Position numbers and translations under genes: made by a program. Of a stretch of 64,000 bases of DNA, positions 63,690 through 64,000 are shown piece after piece. The notes below the pieces were generated by a model. It had not been told where the DNA came from and searched no databases. It worked only from the letters and a program-made list of their open reading frames with translations. Source of the DNA: an uncultured Lachnospiraceae bacterium. GTDB lineage: Bacteria; Bacillota; Clostridia; Lachnospirales; Lachnospiraceae. The DNA is taken from assembly GCA_947564735.1 (NCBI GenBank), contig CANOEC010000004.1:62001-126000 (forward strand), read 5' to 3'. The stretch's first letter is position 1; every line of letters starts with the position of its first letter.

Positions 63690-63716
63690 CTGCTCACCTG
63701 CTTAAATCTGTTGCCA

Positions 63717-64000
63717 TTATTGCGGAATATCAGACATCTGCTTGACATAATCATGGTCTTCACTGGCAAACGATACTATCTGCCCCTCTTCCGCATAACG
63801 CATACCTAATTCCTGAATCGCAATTCTCTTAATCTCTTCCAAGTCGATATTACTTGTTATTCTACTATATTCCTCATCATTTGCAAGTTTTATATCATTC
63901 AGTTCTTTCTCCAATGTGGAAATATGTTTTACACTGTTGGTAATATCAGCCTGTAAACCGATATATTTCACCAGAATGATTCCGGTTGCCATAAGCGCCA
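63717..64000 (-). CDS. FtsL-like division protein (5' end outside window)
   Basis: The C-terminal 94 residues are visible; the frame stays open to the right edge, so the start lies outside. The visible N-terminus is the end of a membrane helix (ALMATGIILVKYIGL), followed by an extracellular coiled coil (SVKHISTLEKELNDIKLAND) and the region IKRIAIQELGMRYAEEGQIV, which is typical of FtsL/DivIC. It is located exactly where ftsL is, before the first PBP. It would link PBP and DivIB in the septal complex. Confidence 0.85.
   Translation of the reverse strand, partial: ALMATGIILVKYIGLQADITNSVKHISTLEKELNDIKLANDEEYSRITSNIDLEEIKRIAIQELGMRYAEEGQIVSFASEDHDYVKQMSDIPQ

Overview
The window looks like chromosomal DNA of an endospore-forming, low-to-mid GC member of the Clostridia, most likely a Lachnospiraceae. 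The reasons are a complete spoIIGA-sigE pair, sigG, a YlmC/YmxH-type sporulation protein, a DUF5688 protein, strong AGGAGG ribosome binding sites, and tRNA genes without an encoded CCA end. No CRISPR array, insertion sequence or prophage was seen. Most genes are on the minus strand.

Region 1 (1-13 kb): a LytTR response regulator (cut by the left edge) with its GHKL kinase, a chemoreceptor, a secreted protein built of four repeats, a MATE exporter, rubrerythrin, a beta carbonic anhydrase, an M24 aminopeptidase, a DUF362 ferredoxin protein and a two-HD-domain phosphohydrolase. Region 2 (13-20 kb): a Y-family polymerase with a YolD-like partner behind a probable SOS box, a Cache-GGDEF diguanylate cyclase, an intergenic block of palindromic repeats, and a BlaI/M56 pair behind two palindromic operators.

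Region 3 (20-32 kb, accessory): an AAA-ATPase/PD-(D/E)XK protein; a MarR-ArsA-small protein-ArsA cluster with a repeated inverted-repeat operator; GNAT and MATE genes; an unrecognised gene; tRNA-Ala(CGC) preceded by four 22-bp tandem repeats; and, right behind it, a probable unannotated structured RNA (about 29130-29230) with its own promoter, a possible pseudoknot and a U-rich end. An SCP2 protein, an aldo/keto reductase with a divergent MerR regulator and a 19-bp-spacer promoter, and a HAM1-like pyrophosphatase follow.

Region 4 (32-42 kb): an ECF sigma/membrane protein/ABC transporter operon, a RloA/AbiLi-like ATPase followed by a decayed RloB start (a broken defence locus), NADP-type glutamate dehydrogenase, SH3 and DUF5688 proteins, and tRNA-Arg(CCG). 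Region 5 (42-47 kb): yqeG-aroE-aroK-aroQ-efp, nrdR and a zinc-ribbon SH3 membrane protein.

Region 6 (47.5-64 kb): sporulation and division genes. sigG (plus strand) faces a four-domain c-di-GMP response regulator, which separates it from spoIIGA-sigE. Then, read right to left, comes a division and cell-wall cluster: ftsL-like, two class B PBPs, mraY, murD, ftsW, murA, divIB/ftsQ and ftsZ. These build the septum, and spoIIGA/sigE/sigG then carry the sporulation programme. murE, murF, murG and murB are not in this part of the cluster.

Stretches over 300 bp without a gene: 4042-4411 (promoter and terminator of its neighbours), 5501-5845 (two divergent promoter regions, short direct repeats and a hairpin), and 16599-17231 (palindromic repeats, then operators). 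Start codons were chosen by ribosome binding site, and several are GTG or TTG.
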